The notes beneath the pieces were generated by a model, which ran no database searches, was not told the origin of the DNA, and saw only the letters and a program-made list of their open reading frames with translations. 64,000 nucleotides of DNA from Deltaproteobacteria bacterium (lineage in GTDB: Bacteria > Myxococcota > XYA12-FULL-58-9): assembly GCA_016218825.1 (NCBI GenBank), contig JACRCV010000051.1, forward strand, positions 1 through 64,000. The letters run 5' to 3'. The position numbers were made by a program, and so were the translations under genes. Position 1 is the first letter of the stretch; every line of letters starts with the position of its first letter. This document shows, piece after piece, positions 21,757 to 29,847 of this stretch.

Positions 21757-23000
21757 TGTGCGGCTCTCTCCTACACCTGTCTCTTCTGCCTTTGATTCCC
21801 GCGCCGCGGCTGCCGCGGCGCTCCCCACCCCCACTCCCCCAACCCCTCGCCCCCGGGTGGGGCGAGGGGAGACGATCTCTTCCTCGCCAAGGTCTCGCGC
21901 TTGGGATCTGCGCCCTCGCTGCGGCGTGCACCGGCAGCCTCGATCGTTACGGCGACGTCAAAGACCTGCGGGTGCTCGCCATCGTCGCCGAGCCGCCGGC
22001 AATCCTCCTCGACGTACCGGAGCCTATCTCGATGAGCTTCCGGGCGCTGGTGGTCGACCCTCGAGGTGGCCCCGTCGACTACACCTGGAGCTTCTGCCCG
22101 GTCGAGAGCAACAACGCCTGCGCCGACTACGAGCAAAGGCGCGCCGCCGCCGGCGCCGACGATGGCCCGGCGCTCGACCTGATGCGGGCGATAGCGCAGA
22201 GCGGCACCGCGGTCCCGAAGAACGAAGCCGAGCCACCGCCGCCTTTGAGTTGGTGGGCGACGCGCGCCGTGTGGCCCTACGCGGTGCCGGAGCTCACCAT
22301 CGCGGCTCCCGAGCAGCTGTGGCATTACCACTTCGCAACCAGCTTCTTGGGAATGGGCCTGGGCGCCTGGCCCGCCGCGACGCTCCAAGTCGCGGGTGCC
22401 GACGACACGGTCACCGCGGAGAAGCGGGTCGTCTTGGGCGTCCGCGATCTGCGCCGCTTCGTGGAGTTCTGGGGCGCCGCGCTGCCGTACCGAGTGTGCC
22501 CGGACGGCATGACTCCCGCCGAGGTCCCGGGCTGCCTGAACATCAAGAACATGCCGCAAAACCGCAATCCGGTGTTCGCCGCGGTCAAGGTGGCGGAGGG
22601 CAAGAACGCCACCGAGCCGGTGTGGACCGAGGTAGAGATCGGCCAGCCCGGCGACGTCGCCGGCCTCGCCTACCTCCAGGCGGGGGCGTCGATCCGCGTC
22701 CTCCCGGAGTTTACGGCCGAGTCCTACCAACCATATCAAGTGGTCAAGGGCGACCTGGTGAACGGCACCCTGTTCACCGAAGACCGCGTCGAGGAGCTCT
22801 CGGTGTCGTGGTTCACGACCGCGGGCAAGACCGCCGAGGATCTGACGTGGCCGAAGTTCACCAAGAGCCTGGACACGTCGTACACCGCTCCCGAAGAGCC
22901 GCCGGCGGCGACCGACGGCCGGGTGACCATCTTCATGGTGGCCCGCGACCAGCGCGGCGGCGAGAGCGTGATGAGCCTGGAGCTCATCGTGCGACCGTAG
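21756..23000 (+). CDS. Lipoprotein-like protein with repeat-derived N-terminus
   Basis: 414 residues if started at ATG 21756, which overlaps the receptor stop. Residues ~12-45 are the translation of an interspersed repeat copy (LIPAPRLPRR...APGWGEGRR). Only after this come the hydrophobic core and lipobox expected of a signal (GLALGICALAAACTG). No standard start codon lies between the repeat and that core. The mature protein (RYGDVKDLRVLAIVAEPPAI...VDYTWSFCPV) resembles uncharacterised lipoproteins found downstream of myxobacterial TonB receptors and may act with the receptor. Whether it is exported with this N-terminus is doubtful. Confidence 0.7.
   Translation: MCGSLLHLSLLPLIPAPRLPRRSPPPLPQPLAPGWGEGRRSLPRQGLALGICALAAACTGSLDRYGDVKDLRVLAIVAEPPAILLDVPEPISMSFRALVVDPRGGPVDYTWSFCPVESNNACADYEQRRAAAGADDGPALDLMRAIAQSGTAVPKNEAEPPPPLSWWATRAVWPYAVPELTIAAPEQLWHYHFATSFLGMGLGAWPAATLQVAGADDTVTAEKRVVLGVRDLRRFVEFWGAALPYRVCPDGMTPAEVPGCLNIKNMPQNRNPVFAAVKVAEGKNATEPVWTEVEIGQPGDVAGLAYLQAGASIRVLPEFTAESYQPYQVVKGDLVNGTLFTEDRVEELSVSWFTTAGKTAEDLTWPKFTKSLDTSYTAPEEPPAATDGRVTIFMVARDQRGGESVMSLELIVRP
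21792..21869 (+). repeat. Interspersed double-hairpin repeat, copy 2 (inside a gene)
   Basis: About 78 bp: TTTGATTCCCGCG, then the inverted repeat CGCCGCGGC-TG-CCGCGGCG, then CCCCACCCCCACTCCCC, then a perfect 11-bp hairpin CCCCTCGCCCC-CGGGT-GGGGCGAGGGG. It is translated in frame as part of the lipoprotein gene starting at 21756, between its start codon and the signal-peptide core. Confidence 0.75.
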
Positions 23001-23090
23001 CGGTTGCCAGCCGACCGGCCGGCATACTAGGTAGACGAGAGCGGCCCTGGGAGATGGCGGGGGCGAGGGACCGAACGCGTGGAGGCGTGC

Positions 23091-24254
23091 ATGAAGATCG
23101 AGATCGACGCGGTAAAGTCCAGCTCCGCGAGCCAGATCGCCCGCAAGCTCAAAGGGCTACACTTCGGCCGCGAGTTCAGCGACCGGATGTTCCTGGCCGA
23201 CTGGAGCGAGCGGCGCGGCTGGCACGCGCCCCGCGTCGTGGCGCACGGCCCGCTGACGCTGGATCCGGCGGCGAACGTCTTGCACTACGCCCAGCAGGTG
23301 TTCGAGGGCCTGAAGGCGCATCGCTTGAAGGACGGGGGGATCGCGATCTTCCGCCCCAACATGCACGCGCTGCGCTTCGACTGCTCGGCGGAGCGGCTGT
23401 GCATGCCGCCGGTCGGCACCGAGCTGTTCGGCGCCGCGGTGGACACCCTCGTCGATCTCGAGCGCCGCTGGGTGCCGCCAAGCGGCGCGGGCGCGCTCTA
23501 CATCCGCCCGACGCTGATCGCCACCGAGGCGGTGCTCGGGGTGCGGGTGTCGTCGACCTATCTGTTCTTCGTCATCGTCGGCCCGGTCGGGCCGTATTTC
23601 CCGAACGGCTTCAAGCCGGTCAAGATCTACGTCGAGCAGAGCTACGTCCGCTCGACGCCGGGGAGCATCGGTTTCGCGAAGTCCGCCGGCAACTACGCCG
23701 CGAGCCTGCTCGCCGGCAGGCACGCCTACGAGCGCGGCTGCGATCAGGTGTTGTTCCTCGACGCCAAGGAGCACCGCTACCTCGAGGAGCTCGGCGGGAT
23801 GAACGTGTTCGCGGTGATCGACGGGGTGCTGACGACGCCGCCTCTGTCCGGCAGCATCTTGCCGGGCGTCACCCGCGCCACGATCTTGGAGCTCGCGCCG
23901 CGCTTGGGCCTCGAGGCCCGCGAGCGGCCCATCGCCTTGGACGAGATCACCCGCGGCCTGGAGCACGGCCGGGTCACCGAGATGTTCGCGGTCGGCACCG
24001 CGGCGGTGGTCACCGCGATCGGCAAGCTCGTGGTCGGCGACCAGACCCACACCGTCCACCACGGCGGCGTCGGCAAGATCGCGCAGACCCTCTACGACCG
24101 CCTGACCGGCATCCACACCGGGGTCATCCCCGACACCGACGGCTGGATGCACGAGGTCCGCGAGCATCGCCCCCGCCCCACCCGGGGGCGGGGGACGGGG
24201 GGTGGGGGTGGGGAGCGCCGCGGCAGCCGCGGCGCGGGAATCAAGAAGAGGTAG
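23091..24254 (+). CDS. ilvE: Branched-chain amino-acid aminotransferase
   Basis: 387 residues, a fold-type IV PLP enzyme that interconverts Val/Leu/Ile and their 2-oxo acids with glutamate. Motifs include LHYAQQVFEGLKAHR (about 64-78), IRPTLIATEAVLGV, the PLP lysine in GFAKSAGNY (K197), the EELGGMNVF loop and the GSILPGVTR cofactor-phosphate segment. This is the long bacterial/eukaryotic type II BCAT. ATG 23091 is chosen over GTG 23079 for the native MKIE start and its GGAGG. The usual C-terminus DGWMHEV ends at residue 356; the remaining 31 residues (RPRPTRGRGTGGGGGERRG...) are encoded by a reverse-oriented interspersed repeat. Convergent with the DUF2279 gene. Confidence 0.93.
   Translation: MKIEIDAVKSSSASQIARKLKGLHFGREFSDRMFLADWSERRGWHAPRVVAHGPLTLDPAANVLHYAQQVFEGLKAHRLKDGGIAIFRPNMHALRFDCSAERLCMPPVGTELFGAAVDTLVDLERRWVPPSGAGALYIRPTLIATEAVLGVRVSSTYLFFVIVGPVGPYFPNGFKPVKIYVEQSYVRSTPGSIGFAKSAGNYAASLLAGRHAYERGCDQVLFLDAKEHRYLEELGGMNVFAVIDGVLTTPPLSGSILPGVTRATILELAPRLGLEARERPIALDEITRGLEHGRVTEMFAVGTAAVVTAIGKLVVGDQTHTVHHGGVGKIAQTLYDRLTGIHTGVIPDTDGWMHEVREHRPRPTRGRGTGGGGGERRGSRGAGIKKR
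24170..24244 (-). repeat. Interspersed double-hairpin repeat, copy 3 (inside ilvE 3' end)
   Basis: About 75 bp in reverse orientation. Reading the minus strand it gives TTGATTCCCGCG, the CCGCGGCTGCCGCGG inverted repeat, CCCCACCCCCACCCCCC and a CCCCCGCCCC/GGGGCGGGGG hairpin. It covers the last ~25 codons of the aminotransferase frame and sits at the junction of two convergent genes. Confidence 0.72.
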
Positions 24255-24264
24255 GCCGGAAGAG

Positions 24265-25248
24265 CTACAAGTGCTTCTCGTCGCGGTTGGCGACGCCGAA
24301 GTTGATGGTGTCGTCGTCGTTGTTCAAGTCGCGCACGTAGATGACGCTGGTGAACGGCCAAGCGTAGTAGCGCGACACCCGCGCCAGGCCCTCGACGCCG
24401 AAGGTGCCGGGCTCGAAGGCGCCGAGCAGGATCTCGGAGACGTTGAGGCTCACGTGCAACCCGACGTTGCGCTCCTTGCGCCACTCGCTCTTCGGTGAGT
24501 AGCCATGGGTGTTGAAGGTCACGCCGAAGCTCAGGTAACGGGCCGGCCCGGGGTCGAGGCCCCACGCGGTCTCGAGCCCGGCAGGCTTCACGTCGACGTA
24601 GTAGATCATGCCGCCGTAGTCATTGATGGTGCGGATGTAGCTCTTGTCGTGCCGCAGGTAGTGCGGCGTCGGCAGGTAGCCGATGCGATAGCCCACGAGC
24701 GCGTCCACCGCAGGGAGCTTCTCGGCGAGGATCCCGGCCACGACGCCCGCGGTGTTCGCGATCAGGTCGGGGTACTCGAAGCCGAACGCGGTGAACCCGT
24801 CCACGGTCTCCACCGCCGCGCCCAGAAACCAGATGAAGCCCGCCCCCAGCCACAGATCGTTCGGGGCCTCGACGCCGAGCGAGTGGTAGAGCGTGGTCAT
24901 CAGCCGCGTCGCGCCGTAGCAGGAGATGAAGTGCCCGGCCTTGTCGGCGCCGCCGGCGTAGGTGTCGCGGCCGAAGAAGCCGGTGTCACGCCAGCCCCAG
25001 CCGGCATAGCCCTTGTCTCTCCACCAGGCGAAGGTACCGGCGACCAGGGTCACCGTGGAGAACGCGGCGGTCGCTCCGATCGCCGGCAGGAAGTGGTCCT
25101 TCGAAGGAGGAGGAGGCGCCGTCGCCGTGGCCGGGGTCGTCGGCACCGACTCGGTGTCCGGCGCCGGTCCGACTGCCTCGGCTTCTGGCGCCGCAAGCGC
25201 CACGGGACAGAGGGTGACGACCCACAGCGCCACGAGCGTCGGCCGCAC
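24265..25248 (-). CDS. DUF2279 family exported protein
   Basis: 327 residues. GTG start, signal peptide (MRPTLVALWVVTLCPVALA), a Pro/Thr/Ala-rich spacer, then a domain with ADKAGHFISCYGATRLM (about residues 100-116) and hydrophobic segments around WLGAGFIWFLGAAVETVDGF and ANTAGVVAGILAEKL. This matches the DUF2279/YfiM-like periplasmic family. The C-terminal part (SFGVTFNTHGYSPKSEWR...) has beta-barrel-like alternation. The start codon directly follows the LOG-protein stop (TGA-GTG), so it is probably translated by coupling. Biochemical role unknown. Confidence 0.7.
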   Translation of the reverse strand: MRPTLVALWVVTLCPVALAAPEAEAVGPAPDTESVPTTPATATAPPPPSKDHFLPAIGATAAFSTVTLVAGTFAWWRDKGYAGWGWRDTGFFGRDTYAGGADKAGHFISCYGATRLMTTLYHSLGVEAPNDLWLGAGFIWFLGAAVETVDGFTAFGFEYPDLIANTAGVVAGILAEKLPAVDALVGYRIGYLPTPHYLRHDKSYIRTINDYGGMIYYVDVKPAGLETAWGLDPGPARYLSFGVTFNTHGYSPKSEWRKERNVGLHVSLNVSEILLGAFEPGTFGVEGLARVSRYYAWPFTSVIYVRDLNNDDDTINFGVANRDEKHL

Positions 25249-26772
25249 TCAGGCTCCTATGATGCGCGCGACCTCGGCAGGATCGTCGGTGATGGTCACG
25301 AGCGACAAATCCTCGGCGGCGATGGTGTGGCGCGGCCTTGGCCAGCCGTGGACCGCATAGGCGTGGTCGTCGAGCATGGTGTTCTTGATGGCGTCGAAGA
25401 TCGGCTGCCAGAAGCTCTTGCCGACGAGCACCACCGGGACCTTGGGCACCTTGCCGGTTTGGATCTCGCACAGCAGGGTGAACACCTTGCCCAGGGTCCC
25501 GAGCCCGCCCGGGCCGGCGACCAGACCGCGGATGTTGCGGCTCAAGAGCTCCTTCTCGGTGATCAAGTCGCTCACCCGCATGTGGATCTTGAGGCCCGGC
25601 GTCTCCGGCGCCGGAAACCCGGCGAGCAGGAAGCCTTGGACCGCGGCGTCGGCCTTGGCGGCCTGCGCCCCGGCGACCACGGCGCCGCCGACCCCGAGCG
25701 GCCCGGCAATCCGCAACGCCACCCCGCTCGCGGTCGCCCGCCGCGCCACCTCGCGGATCGCCGCGACCTCTGGATCGTCGGGATGCGTTCCGAGGCCGCC
25801 GACCATGGCGACCGCCGGCGGCAACCGGCTCACCACCGTCAGCGCCCGGCGGATCTCGGTGCGCAGCCGGCGGTGCAGGATCTCGGGTCGCTCTTCGAAG
25901 CCGCGCACGCTCGTGGCGCCGGCCAGATGTGCCACGACCTGTTGCGGGTCGTCGAGGACCCGCATCTTCGCGAACACCGTCTCGTCGATGAGGCGCCGGT
26001 CGACCACCGCGACCTTCTCGATGGCGGCGAACAGCGGCGCCCAGAACTTGCTGCCGGCGACCACCATCGGATCGTTGTGCTTGCCGCGCGCCGCGAGCGT
26101 CCAGACCTCGAAGAGCTCGTCCAGGGTGCCGTAGCCGCCCGGCATCGTGACCAGGCCGCGGCAGTTCTCGTAGAGCGCCAGCTTACGGAACGGAAACTCG
26201 CGCAGCGAGGTCGAGATCTGCACGCGCGGATTCAGGCGCTGCTCCGCGGGCAGGATGATGTTGAAGCCCTGGGTGCGCTGATCCTCGGGGTTCGCGCCCG
26301 GCGACAGCCCGCCGACGAGCGGCTGCGCCGGCGTCTTCTTCAGGACGCCGAGCCGGATCTGCTCGAGGCCGGTCAAGAAGCCCTCCGGGACCGCGCTCAT
26401 CGCGCCCGGGCCGCCGCCGGTGCAGGGGGCAAGGCCCGCCGCCGCGAGCTGCCGCCCGATCTCGACCGCTACCTTGTAGTAGGGATCGTCCTCCGCGAGC
26501 CGAGCGCCGCCGAACACCGTGACCGACGGCGGCAACGTCGCGAGCAGCTGCATCATCGTGTCGAGGTCCGCGGTCAGGTTGGCGAGATAACGCGACAGGT
26601 CGTGGGTCGCGACCTTGCCGGGCTCCATCGTGCTCGCGGCGCCGAAGTGCTCGGAGAGGCCGTGCGCCTTCACCTCCTCTTCGCCGCCGGCGTGACCGGT
26701 GCGGGACGACTCCACCACCCCGTCGGTGAGGCGGGCGATCTGCTCTTGGCGATAGACCGGCTTGGTCTTCAT
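25249..26772 (-). CDS. Tandem LOG-domain (TIGR00730-like) protein
   Basis: 507 residues with two Rossmann-type LOG/lysine-decarboxylase-like domains. The first (about 60-250) has VTVFGGARLAEDDPYY, GGGPGAM and the full signature PGGYGTLDE. The second (about 310-500) has VAMVGGLGTHPDD and GPGGLGTLGK, where the catalytic Glu of PGGxGTxxE is Lys. LOG proteins hydrolyse nucleoside 5'-monophosphates (cytokinin activation or PpnN-type activity). ATG 26772 is chosen because it begins the conserved region; upstream sequence is non-coding and overlaps the opposite gene. Probably only the first domain is active and the second is structural or regulatory. Confidence 0.82.
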   Translation of the reverse strand: MKTKPVYRQEQIARLTDGVVESSRTGHAGGEEEVKAHGLSEHFGAASTMEPGKVATHDLSRYLANLTADLDTMMQLLATLPPSVTVFGGARLAEDDPYYKVAVEIGRQLAAAGLAPCTGGGPGAMSAVPEGFLTGLEQIRLGVLKKTPAQPLVGGLSPGANPEDQRTQGFNIILPAEQRLNPRVQISTSLREFPFRKLALYENCRGLVTMPGGYGTLDELFEVWTLAARGKHNDPMVVAGSKFWAPLFAAIEKVAVVDRRLIDETVFAKMRVLDDPQQVVAHLAGATSVRGFEERPEILHRRLRTEIRRALTVVSRLPPAVAMVGGLGTHPDDPEVAAIREVARRATASGVALRIAGPLGVGGAVVAGAQAAKADAAVQGFLLAGFPAPETPGLKIHMRVSDLITEKELLSRNIRGLVAGPGGLGTLGKVFTLLCEIQTGKVPKVPVVLVGKSFWQPIFDAIKNTMLDDHAYAVHGWPRPRHTIAAEDLSLVTITDDPAEVARIIGA

Positions 26773-26908
26773 ATTCTTCGGCGCGCGCCGCGCGTGCCCT
26801 CGAGTATCCCTGATTGACCGCGCCGCCGCAACATCGTCAGGCGGCGCGCCGATGAACCGTTCGGGGTCGCCGCCGTCTCCTATCGACTGGCAAGCATCGG
26901 AGGGTTCG

Positions 26909-27322
26909 ATGAGCGCAGCACCCGACATCACCATCACGTTCCCCGGGGGCAAGAGGGTCGACGCCCGCATCGGCGATCGCGTCATCCGCACCGACCAGCC
27001 GTCCCAGGCCGGCGGCGACGGCTCGGCGCCGATGCCCTTCGAGCTGTTCCTGGCCTCGATCGGCACCTGCGCCGGCATCTACGTCCTGGGGTTTCTCCAG
27101 TCCCGCGGCCTGGCGACCGACGGCGTCGAGGTGCGCCAGCGCCTCCACTACGACGAGGTTACGTACGCGCTCGCCGAGGTGGGCCTCGAGATCAAGCTGC
27201 CGCCAAGCGTGCCCGAGAAGTACCACGCTGCCATCATCCGCGCCGCCGACACCTGCGCGGTCAAGAAGGCGATCCAGACCCAGCCGAAGTTCGCGGTGCG
27301 GGTGGTAGGAAGCGACGACTGA
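26909..27322 (+). CDS. OsmC family protein
   Basis: 137 residues, an OsmC/Ohr-fold protein with two conserved cysteines (C54 in GTCAG, C116 in DTCAVKK), the residues used for peroxide reduction in this family. MPFELFLASIG before the first Cys is also typical. ATG 26909 is preceded by GGAGGG. It is the short YhfA/RoxP-like form without an N-terminal extension. Divergent from the LOG gene over 136 bp. Probably a cytoplasmic thiol peroxidase for organic hydroperoxides; no nearby OhrR-type regulator is seen. Confidence 0.85.
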   Translation: MSAAPDITITFPGGKRVDARIGDRVIRTDQPSQAGGDGSAPMPFELFLASIGTCAGIYVLGFLQSRGLATDGVEVRQRLHYDEVTYALAEVGLEIKLPPSVPEKYHAAIIRAADTCAVKKAIQTQPKFAVRVVGSDD

Positions 27323-27529
27323 CGAGCCGCGGCCAGCCAAGGTTGGCAACTCCCGGCAGGTCACCCGGCATCGCGTCGTCGCCGAGCGCCGGCGCGCGGC
27401 CGCCGCCGAGTTGGTCCCGGCGCTCCTGATTTGGTATACGCGGACACCCTCGGTGTTCGTGGTGTGGGACATCGGCATCGACGAGCGCCAGGCGTCCGCT
27501 CGCGGACGCGCCGACAGGAGGACCATCCG

Positions 27530-28654
27530 ATGGGCGTCGCCCCTGCTGGTCAGACCAACCGCCTGGCGACCGCGCTGTTCTTCGCGGTGTTCGCCGCGGT
27601 CACCTTGCTGCTGCTGCGGATGTTCGCGGCCTTCGTGGCGGCGCTGGTGCTCGCGGCCGTGCTCGTCGTGCTCTTTGCGCCTGTCTTTGCGCGCCTCACG
27701 GATCTGGTGCGGGGGCGGCGGACGGCGGCGGCGGCGGTGACCGCCGTGATCGTGGTCTTGATCGTGGTCGTACCGGTCTCGGTGATGCTCGCGTCGCTGT
27801 CGCGCGAGGTGGTCTTGATGGCCGGCACGGCCGACGCCAACGATCTGCCGGTGATCGAGCAGCTCGTCACCGCGGCGCAAGGGACGAGCCCGATCCTCGT
27901 CCGCCTGCGCGGCCTCGCCGGTGTCGCCGGCCTCGACACCACACCCGACGCGCTCCGCCGCTCGTTCTTGGCGGTGAGCAACGCGGTCACCGAGGTGCTC
28001 TACCGCGAGATCGGCGGCATCGCCTCGAACGCCCTCCGCATCCTGTTGATGTTCGCCTTGATGATCGTCGTGATGTTGGCGCTCCTCACCGACGGTCCGC
28101 GGCTGAAGGCGTACCTCCTCGATCTCTCGCCACTTCCCAACCACCAGGAGGAGATGCTCGTGTCCCGCTTCGCGGCGATCAGCCGCGCCGTCTTCCTCGG
28201 CAACGGCGTCGCCAGCGTGCTCCAGGGCATCGCCGGCGGCCTCGGCTTCGTGCTCTTCGACCTAGGGTCCGGCTTCGTGTGGGGCGCGGTGATCGCGTTC
28301 TTCGCCTTCCTGCCGATCCTGGGCGCTGCCGGAGTCGCGGTGCCGGCCGCGGCCTACCTGTACCTGGACGGCCGACCGGGGGCGGCGGTCGCCTTCCTCG
28401 CCTACAGCGTCGTCTACATCGGCGTGTTCGAGTACGGCTTGAAGCCGCGCCTGATCGGCGGCCAAGCGAAGATGAGCGGCGTGTTGATCTTCCTCGCCAT
28501 CCTCTCCGGGGTCAGCCTCTTCGGGCTGCTCGGCCTGTTCTACGGCCCGCTGGTCCTGGCGATGTTCCTGACGCTCGCCGAGATCTACAAGCGCGAGTAT
28601 CGCGAACCGTCGATCCCTGTCGAGCGCGTCGCCCCCACTGTGCCCGAGAGCTGA
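27530..28654 (+). CDS. AI-2E family transporter (UPF0118)
   Basis: 374 residues, polytopic inner-membrane protein of the PerM/AI-2E family. Hydrophobic pairs near the N-terminus, a soluble loop (residues ~85-190), then the family core LFDLGSGFVWGAVIAFFAFL (about 245-265), a Y.....KPRLIGG block and GLLGLFYGPLVLAMFLTL near the C-terminus. ATG 27530 is selected because AGGAGG lies nine bases upstream and the residues before it are non-hydrophobic. Characterised members export AI-2, cations or protons, so the annotation covers only the family. Convergent with the zincin-like gene. Confidence 0.87.
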   Translation: MGVAPAGQTNRLATALFFAVFAAVTLLLLRMFAAFVAALVLAAVLVVLFAPVFARLTDLVRGRRTAAAAVTAVIVVLIVVVPVSVMLASLSREVVLMAGTADANDLPVIEQLVTAAQGTSPILVRLRGLAGVAGLDTTPDALRRSFLAVSNAVTEVLYREIGGIASNALRILLMFALMIVVMLALLTDGPRLKAYLLDLSPLPNHQEEMLVSRFAAISRAVFLGNGVASVLQGIAGGLGFVLFDLGSGFVWGAVIAFFAFLPILGAAGVAVPAAAYLYLDGRPGAAVAFLAYSVVYIGVFEYGLKPRLIGGQAKMSGVLIFLAILSGVSLFGLLGLFYGPLVLAMFLTLAEIYKREYREPSIPVERVAPTVPES

Positions 28655-28707
28655 GTCGCCGGCTCAGCCCCCGCCCGAACCTATCCGTAGGGCGACCTGC
28701 GGGCCGG

Positions 28708-29772
28708 CTAGCCCTGCCGCCCGAGCGCCGCGACCTGCGCCTTGGCCAGCGTCAGCCGGCGGGCCGGTGACAGCGCCATCCAGTCGACGCCGCGGGTGTA
28801 GCGGCTGCCGCTCGTGTCTTTGAACTCGCGCCGCGCCGCGGCCCCGTCGACGGTCGGGCTCGCCTTGGCGGCGTGCTTCTGCATCAGCTCGTTGAAGTCG
28901 GTGCGCAGGAGCTTCGGGGACTTACCGGTCATCTGCTGCAGCACCGTCATGCCGGTCTCGTCCTTCATCAGGCCGTTCGCCGGATAGTCGGCGAGCTCGT
29001 AGCCCTCGGTGTCGACGCCGAGGCAATGGGCGACCTCGTGGGCGATGAGCAGCGGGTTGGAGTACGGGTCCCACGCGGTCGGCGTGATCACGGTCGGGTT
29101 GGGCACCGCGAGGACCTGGATGATGATCGGGTTGGCGGGCGAGGTCTTGGCCTTGATCCCCTCGATGAGCGCCATGTTGGCGCCCTTGTAGGCGCTATCG
29201 CGGATGGCCGCCGCGGTCGGCTCCACCTGAGCCTCGCGCAGATCTCGAGTGATCTGCTTCTCCGACTGCAGCCACGACTTGTCGGCGATGGTGCGCTCGT
29301 CGGGGAACGAGGGCGTCAGGTGGACGCGGCAGAAGTCGGTGGCCAACGCCTCCTCCACGGTGGCGATGATCTCGAGGAGACGATCTTTGAGCGCCGGGAT
29401 CTGCGCGATCGAGGTCGCGCCCGCCTTGAAATAGCGGCTCGGCGCGTCGGCCACGTTGCCCCACTTGCGCGCCATCGCCGGCGAGGCCGCGGCAAATCCG
29501 AGCGCGCCGACGAAGCGGATCGGGACCTCGAAGTGGTAGACCGAACCGAGCTTGACGATGCTGCAGGCGCCGAACAGATGACGAAAGCCGAAGGTCGAGC
29601 GGTAGGTGACACCCTCGGCAAAGACGCTCTTGCGCTCGACCTTGTCGGTGGCCGGAAACCCCGTGGCCTTGCTCTTGCCGGTCGAGGACGCTCCCTTTGC
29701 CGCGCCCGATCGCCCGCCAACGCTGCGATCGGGTAACACCCGAGGCTCCAAGCTGCTGCGCCGAACCGACAT
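28708..29772 (-). CDS. Zincin-like protein with HEVAHCLGVD motif
   Basis: 354 residues, probably soluble: no signal peptide was found. ATG 29772 is preceded by AAGGAG at six bases. The N-terminus is Ser/Arg/Gly-rich and low complexity. The key feature is HEVAHCLGVD (His245, Glu246, His249, Asp254), a zinc-metalloprotease HExxHxxGxxD signature in which Asp may be the third ligand, as in snapalysin. Other conserved-looking parts are FGFRHLFGACSIVKLGSVYHF and the C-terminal SRYTRGVDWMALSP. It lies 75 bp downstream of a Crp/Fnr-type regulator in the same direction and may form an operon with it. Substrate unknown. Confidence 0.6.
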   Translation of the reverse strand: MSVRRSSLEPRVLPDRSVGGRSGAAKGASSTGKSKATGFPATDKVERKSVFAEGVTYRSTFGFRHLFGACSIVKLGSVYHFEVPIRFVGALGFAAASPAMARKWGNVADAPSRYFKAGATSIAQIPALKDRLLEIIATVEEALATDFCRVHLTPSFPDERTIADKSWLQSEKQITRDLREAQVEPTAAAIRDSAYKGANMALIEGIKAKTSPANPIIIQVLAVPNPTVITPTAWDPYSNPLLIAHEVAHCLGVDTEGYELADYPANGLMKDETGMTVLQQMTGKSPKLLRTDFNELMQKHAAKASPTVDGAAARREFKDTSGSRYTRGVDWMALSPARRLTLAKAQVAALGRQG

Positions 29773-29847
29773 GCGAGGCTCCTTCGACTGAGTGCCGCAG
29801 CCCCAATCTGCCACCAACCGCGGCGCGAGGGAACCGGTGGCGGGGGC

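Noticed and set aside
19033-21834. A 933-codon minus-strand frame opposite the TonB receptor.
   Set aside because: It has no domains, and its first residues come from the interspersed repeat. The receptor on the plus strand is unmistakable.
21746-24340. A plus-strand frame of 864 codons across the lipoprotein and aminotransferase genes.
   Set aside because: It overlaps two recognisable genes in another frame and is Arg-rich without domains.
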